NCBI RefSeq assembly: GCF_000348985.1
Contig: NC_035928.1
Coordinates: forward strand, 310,001-374,000
From: Huiozyma naganishii CBS 8797
Taxonomy: Eukaryota; Ascomycota; Saccharomycetes; Saccharomycetales; Saccharomycetaceae
Length of the DNA: 64,000 bases
Direction: 5' to 3'
Shown: piece after piece, positions 40,080-49,139 of the stretch
How positions within the stretch are numbered: position 1 is the first letter of the stretch
How the letters are laid out: each line of letters starts with the position of its first letter
Notes under the pieces: generated by a model
The model's database searches: none
What the model was told of the DNA's origin: nothing
Seen by the model: the letters and a program-made list of their open reading frames with translations, nothing else
Translations under genes and position numbers: made by a program

Positions 40080-41597
40080 ATGTTTAGACACCTGGTGCTG
40101 TCAGGGTGTGGGAGAACCGCCCCCGGTTTTGTCGCCCGAAGAGGTGTTTCGTCGCTGAATTATCTTCGTAAGAGCATGTGCTCTCCAAAGACTCTCAGTG
40201 CTGGCTTGAGTTCCAACCAAGGTAGCTCGCTGTTTACAGCTGGGAATTTGAGCAACAAATCTATTTTGGCTGGTGCTTGTGCGAAACGGTCCTTCACTGG
40301 TGCGCGTCCCCTCAAGGGGATTGCAGGGAGTGTTCCGGAGTTTACCACTACTAGTGGAGATGGTGCACGGAAGACCGCTAACAGCGTTGCCTACTGGCTG
40401 ATCGGTACTTCTGGTCTGGTGTTTGGTATTGTGGTCCTTGGTGGGCTGACTAGACTGACTGAGTCTGGTCTGAGTATTACTGAATGGAAGCCTGTCACAG
40501 GTTCTCTGCCACCTATGAACCAGCAAGAATGGGAGGAAGAGTTCACAAAGTACAAGGACTCCCCTGAATTCAAACAACTGAACAGTCATATCGACATGGA
40601 CGAATTCAAGTTTATCTTCTTCATGGAGTGGATTCACAGATTATGGGGCCGTGCTATCGGTGTTGTATTTATTGCACCTGCTGTATATTTTGCCATGAGG
40701 AAACGTACATCTCCGCAGGTGAACAAGAGAATCTTTGGACTGTGTGCTCTGCTAGGTTTGCAAGGGTTCTTAGGTTGGTGGATGGTTAAATCCGGTTTGG
40801 ACCAAGAACAACTGGAAGCGAGAAAGTCGAAGCCGACAGTGTCCCAGTACAGATTAACCACACATCTGGGTGCTGCGTTTTTGTTGTACTTGGGTATGCT
40901 TTGGACTGGGTTCGATATCTTGAAGGAGAACAAGTGGATGAAAAAACCAATAGATGCCTCCGCCTTGTTTAAGAAATTGGATAGTCCGATGCTACGCCCA
41001 TTAAGGAAACTCTCGACCGCATTATTGGTGATATCCTTCGTCACCGCGATGAGTGGTGGTATGGTCGCTGGATTGGATGCTGGATGGATCTACAACACCT
41101 GGCCCAAAATGGGGGAGACTTGGTTCCCTCCAAAGCGTGAGCTGATGGATTCGAATTTTGCTCGTAGAGAGGACCAGAAAGATTTGTGGTGGAGAAACCT
41201 GTTGGAGAACCCAACTACGGTACAATTGGTCCATAGAACATTCGCCACTGTTGCATTCTTTGCTGTGTTTGGTGTCCACATGTACGCCGTGAAGAAAAAG
41301 CCATTCATCCCCAAAAATGTGCAGATGTCTATTCATACGCTCATGGGTATTGTCACGCTGCAAGTCGGTCTGGGTATTTTCACCCTGTTATGGTTAGTTC
41401 CGGTCCACTTGGCATCGACACATCAAGCCGGTGCACTGGCCCTGGTCACGTCCTCGTTGATCCTAATGAATCAACTAAGAAGACCAAGAGCCGGGATTAG
41501 AAACGTAATCAACAGTACGCTGGCGAAGGAACTGAAGAGGTCGACACAACAAGCGGGTACCAAGATTATGTCAGAGACAGCCAAACTTGCAAAGTGA
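40080..41597 (+). CDS. COX15: COX15, heme A synthase
   Basis: The predicted protein is 505 residues with a long basic mitochondrial presequence and about eight transmembrane helices. The heme-ligand and active-site histidines occur in the four family positions: FFMEWIHRLWGR, QYRLTTHLGAAF, TVQLVHRTFATV and VPVHLASTHQAG. The GGLTRLTESGLSITEWKP segment is nearly invariant. Cox15 oxidises heme O to heme A in the inner membrane, with ferredoxin Yah1 and Arh1, for cytochrome c oxidase. The start is the ATG at 40080; the codon upstream in frame is TTG. It lies downstream of EMP65 on the same strand and converges with MAG1. Confidence 0.97.
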   Translation: MFRHLVLSGCGRTAPGFVARRGVSSLNYLRKSMCSPKTLSAGLSSNQGSSLFTAGNLSNKSILAGACAKRSFTGARPLKGIAGSVPEFTTTSGDGARKTANSVAYWLIGTSGLVFGIVVLGGLTRLTESGLSITEWKPVTGSLPPMNQQEWEEEFTKYKDSPEFKQLNSHIDMDEFKFIFFMEWIHRLWGRAIGVVFIAPAVYFAMRKRTSPQVNKRIFGLCALLGLQGFLGWWMVKSGLDQEQLEARKSKPTVSQYRLTTHLGAAFLLYLGMLWTGFDILKENKWMKKPIDASALFKKLDSPMLRPLRKLSTALLVISFVTAMSGGMVAGLDAGWIYNTWPKMGETWFPPKRELMDSNFARREDQKDLWWRNLLENPTTVQLVHRTFATVAFFAVFGVHMYAVKKKPFIPKNVQMSIHTLMGIVTLQVGLGIFTLLWLVPVHLASTHQAGALALVTSSLILMNQLRRPRAGIRNVINSTLAKELKRSTQQAGTKIMSETAKLAK

Positions 41598-41759
41598 GTG
41601 AGCGCAGTGTTCGTTCTTCGCCTTTTTGCCTTTTGACGTCACAAATCTTCCTTGTTAATAGTGTGCGCTGATTTCTGCATCCTCTCCGCTAAATGTTATA
41701 TATATACTCGAATGATCCATTATTTATTGTCTATAAACGGTATTGTAAGAACGAGATTC

Positions 41760-42671
41760 CTAGATCTGTTGCATGAATTCCTTCTCTATTTTGACCATTG
41801 CCATGGTGTCCTCGCTGGACAGTCTCCACATTAGCACCATAAATATGCTGCGGTATGGAGCGAACCTATCCGCACACGCTTCCATAATGTCGTCGTCGTA
41901 GATGGTCCAATTGAATTTTTTGTGCTTGATCTTGCTCTTCTTGATGACGCTACCTCTATTTTTCATCAACTCGGCCAAAAGCTCTGGTTTGTCGCTAATA
42001 TAGCGCGAAAACCCTCTCGCGATGCCTAAATCTTCTGGAACAAAGACGTTCAACCGCTTCAGTGCCGTTAGCAAAAACATCTTGGCACTCCAGGGTCCAA
42101 TCCCCTTGATATTGTTAACAAGATGATCAACAACCTCACTGTCGTTGTCCCTAGTTTTGAAAAGCGTATCTATCTCCTTCGAGTTCTCGCTGAAATACAA
42201 TGCCAGCGATTCAAGATATGACAGTTTCCTGTCACTAAGGCCACACGCCTTTATGATACTGCGTTTCTCCGGGTCCTTCAGATCCTTGTGCAACGTCAAG
42301 AAAGTGGGGAACAACCCATCGAAATGGTCCATGAACCGTTTTCTTATACTCATCGCGGCGTTATTACTAATCTGTTGGCCCATAATAGTACTCCCCAGTC
42401 TCGTAAATGCGTCCTGAAGGGAGACTTTTGCAATGTCATCACTATCATCAGTACGGTAAAAAAGCATAAAACTGTTAAGTAACATTATGGTCCTAACGCT
42501 GGGGTCCACCTCTAATACCCTCTCGCACCCTATAACGAACTCATTAGTATGTTTCTCAATAAAGTCGCTGGGAAGCACAATCTCGTCCTCTTTTAAACGC
42601 TGCTTATGTTCGTTATCATCATCTTGCTTCTCAGTTTCGGCACGGCTTCTCTTCTGGGCACGAGTGATCAT
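41760..42671 (-). CDS. MAG1: MAG1, 3-methyladenine DNA glycosylase
   Basis: The predicted protein is 303 residues (yeast 296). The HhH-GPD superfamily core is present: a basic N-terminus, LGSTIMGQQISNNAAMSIRKRF, then helix-hairpin-helix NIKGIGPWSAKMFLL, with the catalytic Asp in FVPEDLGIARG. It removes alkylated purines such as 3-methyladenine and starts base excision repair. The ATG at 42669-42671 (MITRAQKRSRAE) is preceded only by GTG. The gene shares a 244-bp divergent promoter with DDI1. In S. cerevisiae the two are co-induced by DNA damage from that shared region, but I could not find the GGTGGC-type proteasome/damage element here. Confidence 0.96.
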   Translation of the reverse strand: MITRAQKRSRAETEKQDDDNEHKQRLKEDEIVLPSDFIEKHTNEFVIGCERVLEVDPSVRTIMLLNSFMLFYRTDDSDDIAKVSLQDAFTRLGSTIMGQQISNNAAMSIRKRFMDHFDGLFPTFLTLHKDLKDPEKRSIIKACGLSDRKLSYLESLALYFSENSKEIDTLFKTRDNDSEVVDHLVNNIKGIGPWSAKMFLLTALKRLNVFVPEDLGIARGFSRYISDKPELLAELMKNRGSVIKKSKIKHKKFNWTIYDDDIMEACADRFAPYRSIFMVLMWRLSSEDTMAMVKIEKEFMQQI

Positions 42672-42915
42672 CACCAGCTGTCTCTACCTCCTCAACTCCG
42701 TGTTCCTCCCGTCTTTGGCATTTCTTCGAGGAATTTTAATGACATTTTTTTGTTCAAATAATATTCAAATCGTTCCAGATCCGCTTGAGGGGGTCCTGTT
42801 AGAACTGTTGCCCTGGTCAGTGCGGAGGCTTGGTATCTTACAGATCTGTACAGTCAGTGGATCGATAAAATTCCTTTTTGTATCCTTTTCTTAAAGTGTT
42901 TTGGGGTAGTTGAGA
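42672..42915. promoter_or_regulatory. Divergent MAG1/DDI1 promoter
   Basis: Only 244 bp separate the two ATGs, as in S. cerevisiae. A T-rich tract (TTTTTTTG near 42745) and an AT-rich AAATAATATTCAAAT stretch mark a likely nucleosome-poor centre. The Rpn4-like core GGTGGC is not seen. Confidence 0.5.
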
Positions 42916-44136
42916 ATGCAATTAACGGTTTCGAACGAGTCAACGGAACAGGTGTACGGGCCTATCGACGTCAGTGATGATATGGTGTTGGACGACCTTC
43001 TGGCGCTGCTGGAGTTGGACTGTTCCTTTGATGGTGAAAAGCAGGACTTGTACAACAACATGGCTGCTATCGACGTGGATGGAAGCCGGGCGAAAACTTT
43101 GAAAGAGCTGGGGATTCAGAATAGTCAGCTTTTGCTCATTAAGAATAAGTCTGAATCGAATATCGAGAATTTGAACGACAGGGATTACGTCGAGGCATTT
43201 AGAAGACAGCTATTGGCTAATCAGTTAATGAGACAGCAATTATCCTTCCAGATCCCGGGTCTCGACAATATAATCAACGACCCTCGGTTATTCTTTGAGA
43301 GGTTAAGTCCGATTATTTTGCAAAGAAGAGGAGGTTCACCCTTTTCAGCTGTACAAAACCAGAACGATTTTGGGATTCCACAGGGCGAATACGAAAAATT
43401 AATGAAGGACCCGGAGAATCCAGAGAATAAGAAGAGGCTGGCGGAACTGACTGACCAGAAAGCTATTGATGAACAGCTAAGATACGCCTACGAGTTTACA
43501 CCAGAAGTGTTTACCACGGTCAGCATGTTATTTATTAATTTGGAGATCAACGGTCATCCCGTAAAAGCTTTTGTCGATACAGGTGCACAGATGACGATGA
43601 TGTCGACGAAGTTGGCAGAGCTTACTGGGTTGACAAGGCTTATTGATCGGAGATTTATTGGTGAGGCCCGTGGTGTTGGCACGGGGAAGATTTTAGGGAG
43701 AATCCATCAGGCACAATTGAAGATCGAGACTCAATATATTCCAGGAAGTTTTGCCGTGCTGGATACGGGCATCGATCTTTTGTTTGGATTAGATATGTTG
43801 AGAAGGCATCAGGCAATCATTGACCTCAAGGATAACGTCATGAAAATTGCAGGAGTAGAAACAAAGTTTTTGACCGAGGCTGATATTCCGAAAAGTTCTC
43901 AGGAGGAAATCATCAAAAAGGCAGGTGGTCCATCTGGTGTCATCCAAGGGACAGGTTCCACGGTTCCCAGCAATGCTCCTACGACAATTAATTCACAGCA
44001 GCAGGGGGGCATCTCCCACTCTGAAGCAGCGATAAATCAGTTGATGGATTTGGGGTTTACGAGGACAGAGGTCATAAAAGCCTTGGATATGACCGGCGGT
44101 AATGCTGAATTGGCAGCTTCGTATCTTTTTCAATAA
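42916..44136 (+). CDS. DDI1: DDI1, ubiquitin-shuttle aspartic protease
   Basis: The predicted protein is 406 residues. Domains in order are a ubiquitin-like domain (1-75), a helical domain, a retroviral-type aspartic protease fold with the active-site Asp near 221 (AFVDTGAQMT, with GEARGVGTGKILGRIHQA), and a C-terminal UBA domain (AINQLMDLGFTRTEVIKAL, ending ASYLFQ). Ddi1 binds ubiquitylated proteins, brings them to the proteasome, and cleaves highly ubiquitylated substrates; it also interacts with SNAREs. I chose the ATG at 42916 (MQLTVSNESTEQ). All four domains look intact. Confidence 0.97.
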   Translation: MQLTVSNESTEQVYGPIDVSDDMVLDDLLALLELDCSFDGEKQDLYNNMAAIDVDGSRAKTLKELGIQNSQLLLIKNKSESNIENLNDRDYVEAFRRQLLANQLMRQQLSFQIPGLDNIINDPRLFFERLSPIILQRRGGSPFSAVQNQNDFGIPQGEYEKLMKDPENPENKKRLAELTDQKAIDEQLRYAYEFTPEVFTTVSMLFINLEINGHPVKAFVDTGAQMTMMSTKLAELTGLTRLIDRRFIGEARGVGTGKILGRIHQAQLKIETQYIPGSFAVLDTGIDLLFGLDMLRRHQAIIDLKDNVMKIAGVETKFLTEADIPKSSQEEIIKKAGGPSGVIQGTGSTVPSNAPTTINSQQQGGISHSEAAINQLMDLGFTRTEVIKALDMTGGNAELAASYLFQ

Positions 44137-44368
44137 TTGTTAGGGGAACTATTATTCAGGTACGTGTTTTGCTATCATAACCGTACCGTTTACCAAAGTT
44201 TCTTTGGCACCTGAATTTCGTTCATCACTGACTATTTTTATTTTACAAAGACCTTTTTAAAAGATACAAAATGCATCAAGCAGATTGATTCCTTTGGTAG
44301 AAAAAGAAGATCCAAGCTTAATGTAAATAGGATGTATTTGAATATGTAAATTTTGAACTAATCGGTTC

Positions 44369-46384
44369 TCATTGCTGCTTTTGATAAAATAACAAATAAG
44401 CAGACTGTGAAATGCATTCTCCATTCGAAACTGGTTTGCATTGCGTATCATCAAAATGATACCAACCATTTTCCGAGTTTTTAAAACAGTACGCCGTGTA
44501 ATGCCCACTAAATAATGTCCCTGTGTGGCATGCAACGGCTACTAGTTTATATGGTACGTCACACTTCCCCAATAATCCGTTACCTTGGCTCAGGTCTAAC
44601 AGATAAGGGTACTTAACAAAGCATTCCTTCTTGTTCAAAAGGTTATCAAACCTATTGAAATGGATAATCAGCACCTCTGGTACATTTGTTATTGTGGTGC
44701 CCAATGTCGAATGTGTCTTTGTTTTACATGTACTACAGTACCACCTGTCGTCACCCGTTAGCACATGCACTTTAAATAGCTCCTTCATGCAGTCGTAGAT
44801 ATGGCACATAGATACGAGAGGGATTGGAAGATTTAAGATTGAGAACGGTTCGTAATTGTTTGACTGTGTTTGGCATACTTGACAAGTTAGTTGACTTTTT
44901 ATTTGACCTTTGAATGTATCGACAATATAACTTGAATTTCCCTTCCGGTACAGATTCCAGGCTTCTCTGTAGTCATCAACCTGCATAGCTGCATCGGAAT
45001 TTTGTGGTCTACCCCAATTACTGTCTTCGTGAATCTCTTCAAGTAAACGAAGACAGAACTCACTGCAATCATGTTGTTGATATTTCCCATATTCTGGGAA
45101 AAGATTAGCCCATTGTTCTCTAAATTCCGTAATACTGACTGCTGGCTGTATGTTTTCCTGGCTGACCTGAAAAAAGGCTTGAATTATTTTTGCCCAATTC
45201 TTGACCACCAGTCCCTGATGCCCCAACCTACTATTAACATTTATTGTTCCAAGGTAGGCGTTGTCTAGGAACTTGTTGGTAAATTCAGGGAAGCAAAGGA
45301 GACATTGTATAATACAATTCATGTAACAGCAGTTACCTTCATTCTGAATGCCCTTTATTACTGTTGGGCTCGTGTAGTTGGGTTTGTGTGTATTGGATAG
45401 TGTCTGGGGGTTGTTTCCTGTAAATAAGGGCAGTTGAATAGAAAATGCAGGTCCAGCCATGTTGCTGTTATTACCCAAATCATTTTTGGTTATTATTGCA
45501 TCGTAGTTCACAGAGCACATGTACAGCTTAGGATACCTTTGATCTATGGTCCTGGGTTTGAGATCAGTAATGATTTTTTCGAAAAGTATTACACTTTTCT
45601 TATATCCAGTCCCACTAGGTAACTCCTTGATGGGAACACAAATTACGATATATTCAAAATCGTTTCTTCCCCTGAAGTAAAAAAGCTCCCCCGGTTTCGT
45701 TACCTTTTCTAGATTGTGTTCAAGTTTCGAAAGAGTTTCCTGCTCTTTGATTAAAATCGGATCTATGCATACGTTAAATTTCGAATCCTGGGGATGTTGA
45801 GTAGACAAAGACAATTCTCTTACTTCGATGACAAGAATATCCCCAGAACTTTTGGAAAGAAGGATCCGCCTCAGGGTCCCCTCGGAGATCCACGACTGTT
45901 TTAGAAAACCCGTAAAGAAAGTCTTTTTTGTCCTAAGTTGCGAAAGTTTTTCCCTCAAGTCATTGATCCTGCGATCCTTCTCTACCAACTCTTTGAAGCG
46001 CAAATAATGTGCCCTCGTTTGGTCATCCCTATCTCGAACAAAAAAATCGTTGAATTCGGGCATAAGTGGGATCTTGTTCAACAAAGTGTCGCGTACCTCC
46101 ATGTAGTGACCGTATGCTGTTTCATATCTTTCCCGTTGTTTCATATACGTGCACTGTTCTGTGTCCTCCAGCAATCGATGGCACTCATCAGAATAAGTTA
46201 CCCAAATTCTGTGGCATTGTACAAGTAAGGATGGGATATTGTTGTACAAAATCATTTTTTCGAGAGCAGGGCCAGGTGTACCTTGCTCCATATTCAGAGT
46301 GTTGGTTTCATGATACATATGCTCGACGTTATCCATGCTGGGGTCTGCCCTCGATTTATACTGAAACTCTACTGGATACGTCAT
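44369..46384 (-). CDS. UBP5: UBP5/DOA4-family ubiquitin C-terminal hydrolase
   Basis: The predicted protein is 671 residues. It has an N-terminal MIT-like helical region, a degenerate rhodanese-like domain (about 165-290) and a full USP catalytic domain (about 330-671). The Cys box is KGIQNEGNCCYMNCIIQCLL and the His box ACHTGTLFSGHYTAYCFKN, ending SAYLLFYQ. S. cerevisiae has two relatives, Ubp5 (805) and Doa4 (926), from the genome duplication. The neighbours COX15, MAG1, DDI1 and FTR1 identify this copy as the UBP5 position. It is shorter than both, through shorter linkers. Ubp5 is linked to cytokinesis and Doa4 to ubiquitin recovery at endosomes. Which role this copy has cannot be told. 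Confidence 0.9.
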   Translation of the reverse strand: MTYPVEFQYKSRADPSMDNVEHMYHETNTLNMEQGTPGPALEKMILYNNIPSLLVQCHRIWVTYSDECHRLLEDTEQCTYMKQRERYETAYGHYMEVRDTLLNKIPLMPEFNDFFVRDRDDQTRAHYLRFKELVEKDRRINDLREKLSQLRTKKTFFTGFLKQSWISEGTLRRILLSKSSGDILVIEVRELSLSTQHPQDSKFNVCIDPILIKEQETLSKLEHNLEKVTKPGELFYFRGRNDFEYIVICVPIKELPSGTGYKKSVILFEKIITDLKPRTIDQRYPKLYMCSVNYDAIITKNDLGNNSNMAGPAFSIQLPLFTGNNPQTLSNTHKPNYTSPTVIKGIQNEGNCCYMNCIIQCLLCFPEFTNKFLDNAYLGTINVNSRLGHQGLVVKNWAKIIQAFFQVSQENIQPAVSITEFREQWANLFPEYGKYQQHDCSEFCLRLLEEIHEDSNWGRPQNSDAAMQVDDYREAWNLYRKGNSSYIVDTFKGQIKSQLTCQVCQTQSNNYEPFSILNLPIPLVSMCHIYDCMKELFKVHVLTGDDRWYCSTCKTKTHSTLGTTITNVPEVLIIHFNRFDNLLNKKECFVKYPYLLDLSQGNGLLGKCDVPYKLVAVACHTGTLFSGHYTAYCFKNSENGWYHFDDTQCKPVSNGECISQSAYLLFYQKQQ

Positions 46385-46567
46385 TGTGGCTCAGTTTTGT
46401 ATCTCAAATTGCCAAAAGAGGAACAAAGTGCACTACAAAAAAAAATAGGATATTGGATCATATAATTATAAGAGATGTTTTATAAACACGAAGGCATTGA
46501 AACGCCTACTTGTAGGATTATCGGCTGTGTCGCAGCGGTACATATATATAGTGGGAACACCGCGTAA

Positions 46568-47845
46568 TTAGTGCCAGTATTGGGTGCGTCCCTGAGAGGA
46601 GGAAGAGTTTTGTGAGTCGTTGCTTTTCTCCTGGGTGTTCGTTGTTGCTAACTCGACCACTTTGCCCGACACTTCTGCGTTCTTCTTGTCTGGTCCGGAA
46701 GACTCGGTCGCATCGCCTTGAATGGTGCCACTTTCTTCTATAACCCCGTCCTCTGCGAATCTCAGATCGTCCATTCTCGAGAACAACTTTTCCTGTTCCT
46801 CCTCCGTCATTTCGTTCTTCTTCTTATTTTTGATCCAGTAACCTGGATTCAAGTGCTTCATCTGCACGTTCTTCATGAAGGGCAAGTGGTTGTGTCTCTC
46901 CTCGTAGATCATCAACCCCAGAACGATGATCAACGCTAGCCAGTAGATGTTGTAACAAAGCATCGAAGACAGGTACCCGGTGTTTTGCCATCCCAGCAGG
47001 GCATTAAAAATATCCCAACCGTTGTCCAACTCTGGGTTACAGCAGTTGACGTGGTAGACGGCCTTTTTGATATTGTACGAACCATTACCGTCACCACCCT
47101 CTGAGGCGTCACCACCACTAGCCTTGTTGAACCTGTAGTTCTCGAAGTACCAAGCACCTCTTGAGAACAGCCCCGCACTGATCAAGTACAGGATAGAGGT
47201 GGAGATGACCAAGAAAATCTGAAGCGAGGAACGCGAGGCACCATAGTACAGCAGGAACCCAACGAGCCCCCCCGCGATCAATCCGACCACCACTGGTAGT
47301 GGGTACGCGGAAGCGTGGGACCCCTTTGTGGTAATACCGGCACCGGCAACGAAGACGACTGCCTCCAGCCCTTCTCTCAGCACTGTGATGAAGGGAAGGA
47401 TGAACATTGCGTAACGTCTTGTCAAAAACCCAATTCTGAAGAAATCACGCTTCCGCTTGGGCACCTCCACTAGCGACTTTGCAATTTTGATTCTCCACTT
47501 CCCCTGCATCTTGTTCATTCTCAGCATGGGGATCCCCATCATGGTAATCATGCAAGTAGCTATCATACAGAAGATCCCTTCCCACAGATCCTCCGCTGAG
47601 CCGAAGATATCCTTCTGCAGAGAGTAGTAGGCGCCAATGAAACCACAACCAATAGCGAGACATATGATAAACCCGCCGATACAGCCGATCCAGACTTGTG
47701 TTTTCAGCTTCTTGTGCAACTTCGGGTTTTTGTCGCCAATGGACTGCTTCAAGAAGGAAAGCAGCACCGAGATAATGACGACAGCTTCCAGACATTCTCT
47801 GAAGACGACAAAGAAGACTGCCACGTTGAAAACTTTGTTAGGCAT
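46568..47845 (-). CDS. FTR1: FTR1, high-affinity iron permease
   Basis: The predicted plasma-membrane protein has 425 residues and about seven transmembrane helices. Two iron-binding REXXE motifs are visible: FRECLEAVV in helix 1 (near residues 11-15) and REGLEAVVFVAGAG near residue 155. The long hydrophilic C-terminal tail (residues 330-425) is rich in Glu and Ser. Ftr1 works with the multicopper oxidase Fet3 to import ferric iron. Three CACCC-type Aft1-like sites lie upstream (48165, 48401, 48539), in line with iron regulation. The ATG at 47843-47845 matches the yeast start MPNKVFNVAVFF. Confidence 0.96.
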   Translation of the reverse strand: MPNKVFNVAVFFVVFRECLEAVVIISVLLSFLKQSIGDKNPKLHKKLKTQVWIGCIGGFIICLAIGCGFIGAYYSLQKDIFGSAEDLWEGIFCMIATCMITMMGIPMLRMNKMQGKWRIKIAKSLVEVPKRKRDFFRIGFLTRRYAMFILPFITVLREGLEAVVFVAGAGITTKGSHASAYPLPVVVGLIAGGLVGFLLYYGASRSSLQIFLVISTSILYLISAGLFSRGAWYFENYRFNKASGGDASEGGDGNGSYNIKKAVYHVNCCNPELDNGWDIFNALLGWQNTGYLSSMLCYNIYWLALIIVLGLMIYEERHNHLPFMKNVQMKHLNPGYWIKNKKKNEMTEEEQEKLFSRMDDLRFAEDGVIEESGTIQGDATESSGPDKKNAEVSGKVVELATTNTQEKSNDSQNSSSSQGRTQYWH

Positions 47846-48164
47846 ATTCCTAATTGTACTCTAGTCAAACAGAAAGAGACAGATACACACACAGGCACTG
47901 TATTTGCTCAATCAGTGTTCTCAGTAACTGGCCAAGAGACGATGGATACAAAGATTTGTCCGATACACGGAGAAGATATTTGCTCATAAGAAGACTGACG
48001 CAAGCACACACCATCCAATTGACATAACAGCTCACATATATATATATGTGTGTGTGCGTGTGTGCAAGAAGAAAGAAAGTTTTGCACGTATCTGTTCCTT
48101 CCCATCGATGGACGAATAGCGAGTCAGAGAGCAACCAATGGCGTAAAGCACGCCGTACAGGTAT

Positions 48165-48171
48165 CGCACCC
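48165..48171 (+). promoter_or_regulatory. Aft1/Aft2-like site CGCACCC
   Basis: The core CRCACCC lies 320 bp upstream of the FTR1 ATG. It matches the yeast iron-responsive consensus YRCACCC. Confidence 0.5.
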
Positions 48172-48400
48172 TCTTCGAAAGAACATCCGATACGAGGAAA
48201 CCCACTCGCTGTGCAGAGTTGTTCTGTACCTTCCTATCATTATTATTATTATTTTCATTTTCGTTTTCTGTTGGGCTGCTCAGTGTTCAATTTACACCTT
48301 GCTTTGAAGCGGGGTCCACGGGAAGCACCTGAACTGTAGTCAGCTCAGCAGGGTTTCCCCTGCACCGTTCGATGCTGTTGCTCAATTAACTCAGATAAAA

Positions 48401-48407
48401 TGCACCC
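48401..48407 (+). promoter_or_regulatory. Aft1/Aft2-like site TGCACCC
   Basis: An exact TGCACCC lies 556 bp upstream of the FTR1 ATG. It is the preferred Aft1 core. Confidence 0.55.
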
Positions 48408-48538
48408 GTTAATCCAGCGGTGTCCGGCCTAAAACAGTTGCAATCACCGGTGCAGACACACAACGGACGGCTCACGCAGTACTCGGTCGCCGTCGCCGCG
48501 CATCGTAGACAGACACTTTAACGGTCTTTGCGCGCATT

Positions 48539-48545
48539 TGCACCC
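48539..48545 (+). promoter_or_regulatory. Aft1/Aft2-like site TGCACCC (distal)
   Basis: A second exact TGCACCC lies nearer LSM5 (203 bp upstream of its ATG) than FTR1 (694 bp). Its link to FTR1 is less sure. Confidence 0.35.
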
Positions 48546-48747
48546 TGTTTTGATATACTGAAGATGGCTATGGAGGTATGGTAGCGCCGTGGAAGAAACC
48601 AAACCCTAAATTTTCTTGATTAGGGTTTTGCAGGTGAATTTTTTTTTTCTTTCTTGAAAAGATGGAAAAGTGAAAAGACCCGTAGTGGTAAGAGAGTTGT
48701 AAGAGTGGTGGCAGATTACTCTCGAGGAGGACATTAGGACCGGGACA

Positions 48748-49008
48748 ATGAGCGTACCAGACATTCTGCCATTGGAGGTGATAGACAAGACTATCAGCCA
48801 GCCGGTGTGGATTATTCTGCAGTCCAACAGGGAATTCACGGGGACTTTGGTCGGTTTTGACGATTTTGTCAACGTGATCATTGAGGATGCCGTCGAGTGG
48901 ACAGTGACAGACGGTAAGAGCGAGAAGATCATGGAGCATCACGGGAGAATGCTGCTGAGTGGGAACAACATTGTCATGCTGGTCCCCGGCGGCAAGAAAG
49001 ATATATAA
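48748..49008 (+). CDS. LSM5: LSM5, Sm-like RNA-binding protein
   Basis: The predicted protein is 86 residues and is a single Sm fold. The Sm1 motif is PVWIILQSNREFTGTLVGFDDFVNVI and the Sm2 motif GRMLLSGNNIVMLV (quoted in parts). It matches yeast Lsm5 (93) throughout, with a shorter acidic loop and a shorter C-terminal tail (GGKKDI). Lsm5 is part of the Lsm1-7 ring (mRNA decapping in the cytoplasm) and the Lsm2-8 ring (U6 snRNA in the nucleus). The start at 48748 gives MSVPDILPLEVIDK, aligned with yeast. SCC4 converges from the other strand 131 bp downstream. Confidence 0.96.
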   Translation: MSVPDILPLEVIDKTISQPVWIILQSNREFTGTLVGFDDFVNVIIEDAVEWTVTDGKSEKIMEHHGRMLLSGNNIVMLVPGGKKDI

Positions 49009-49139
49009 GCAACTCAAAGAGGTCTCTTTGCATGTCTACTAACTAAGTAACAAGAAGAGTAAGAAATAAAAATAATAATGTATTATAATGCAATCTAAAG
49101 GAATAAGTAATGTTGGTATGGGGCATGCGCCTGCTCCGG

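Larger units (their letters stand above)
47846..48747. promoter_or_regulatory. Divergent FTR1/LSM5 region
   Basis: The 902-bp gap is the largest divergent promoter in the window. It has an AT/GT dinucleotide run at about 48034-48065, an ATT run near 48238-48255, and three Aft-like cores (see the separate entries). The part near LSM5 (48500-48747) is GC-rich, then T-rich. Its long frames encode nothing recognisable. Confidence 0.55.
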
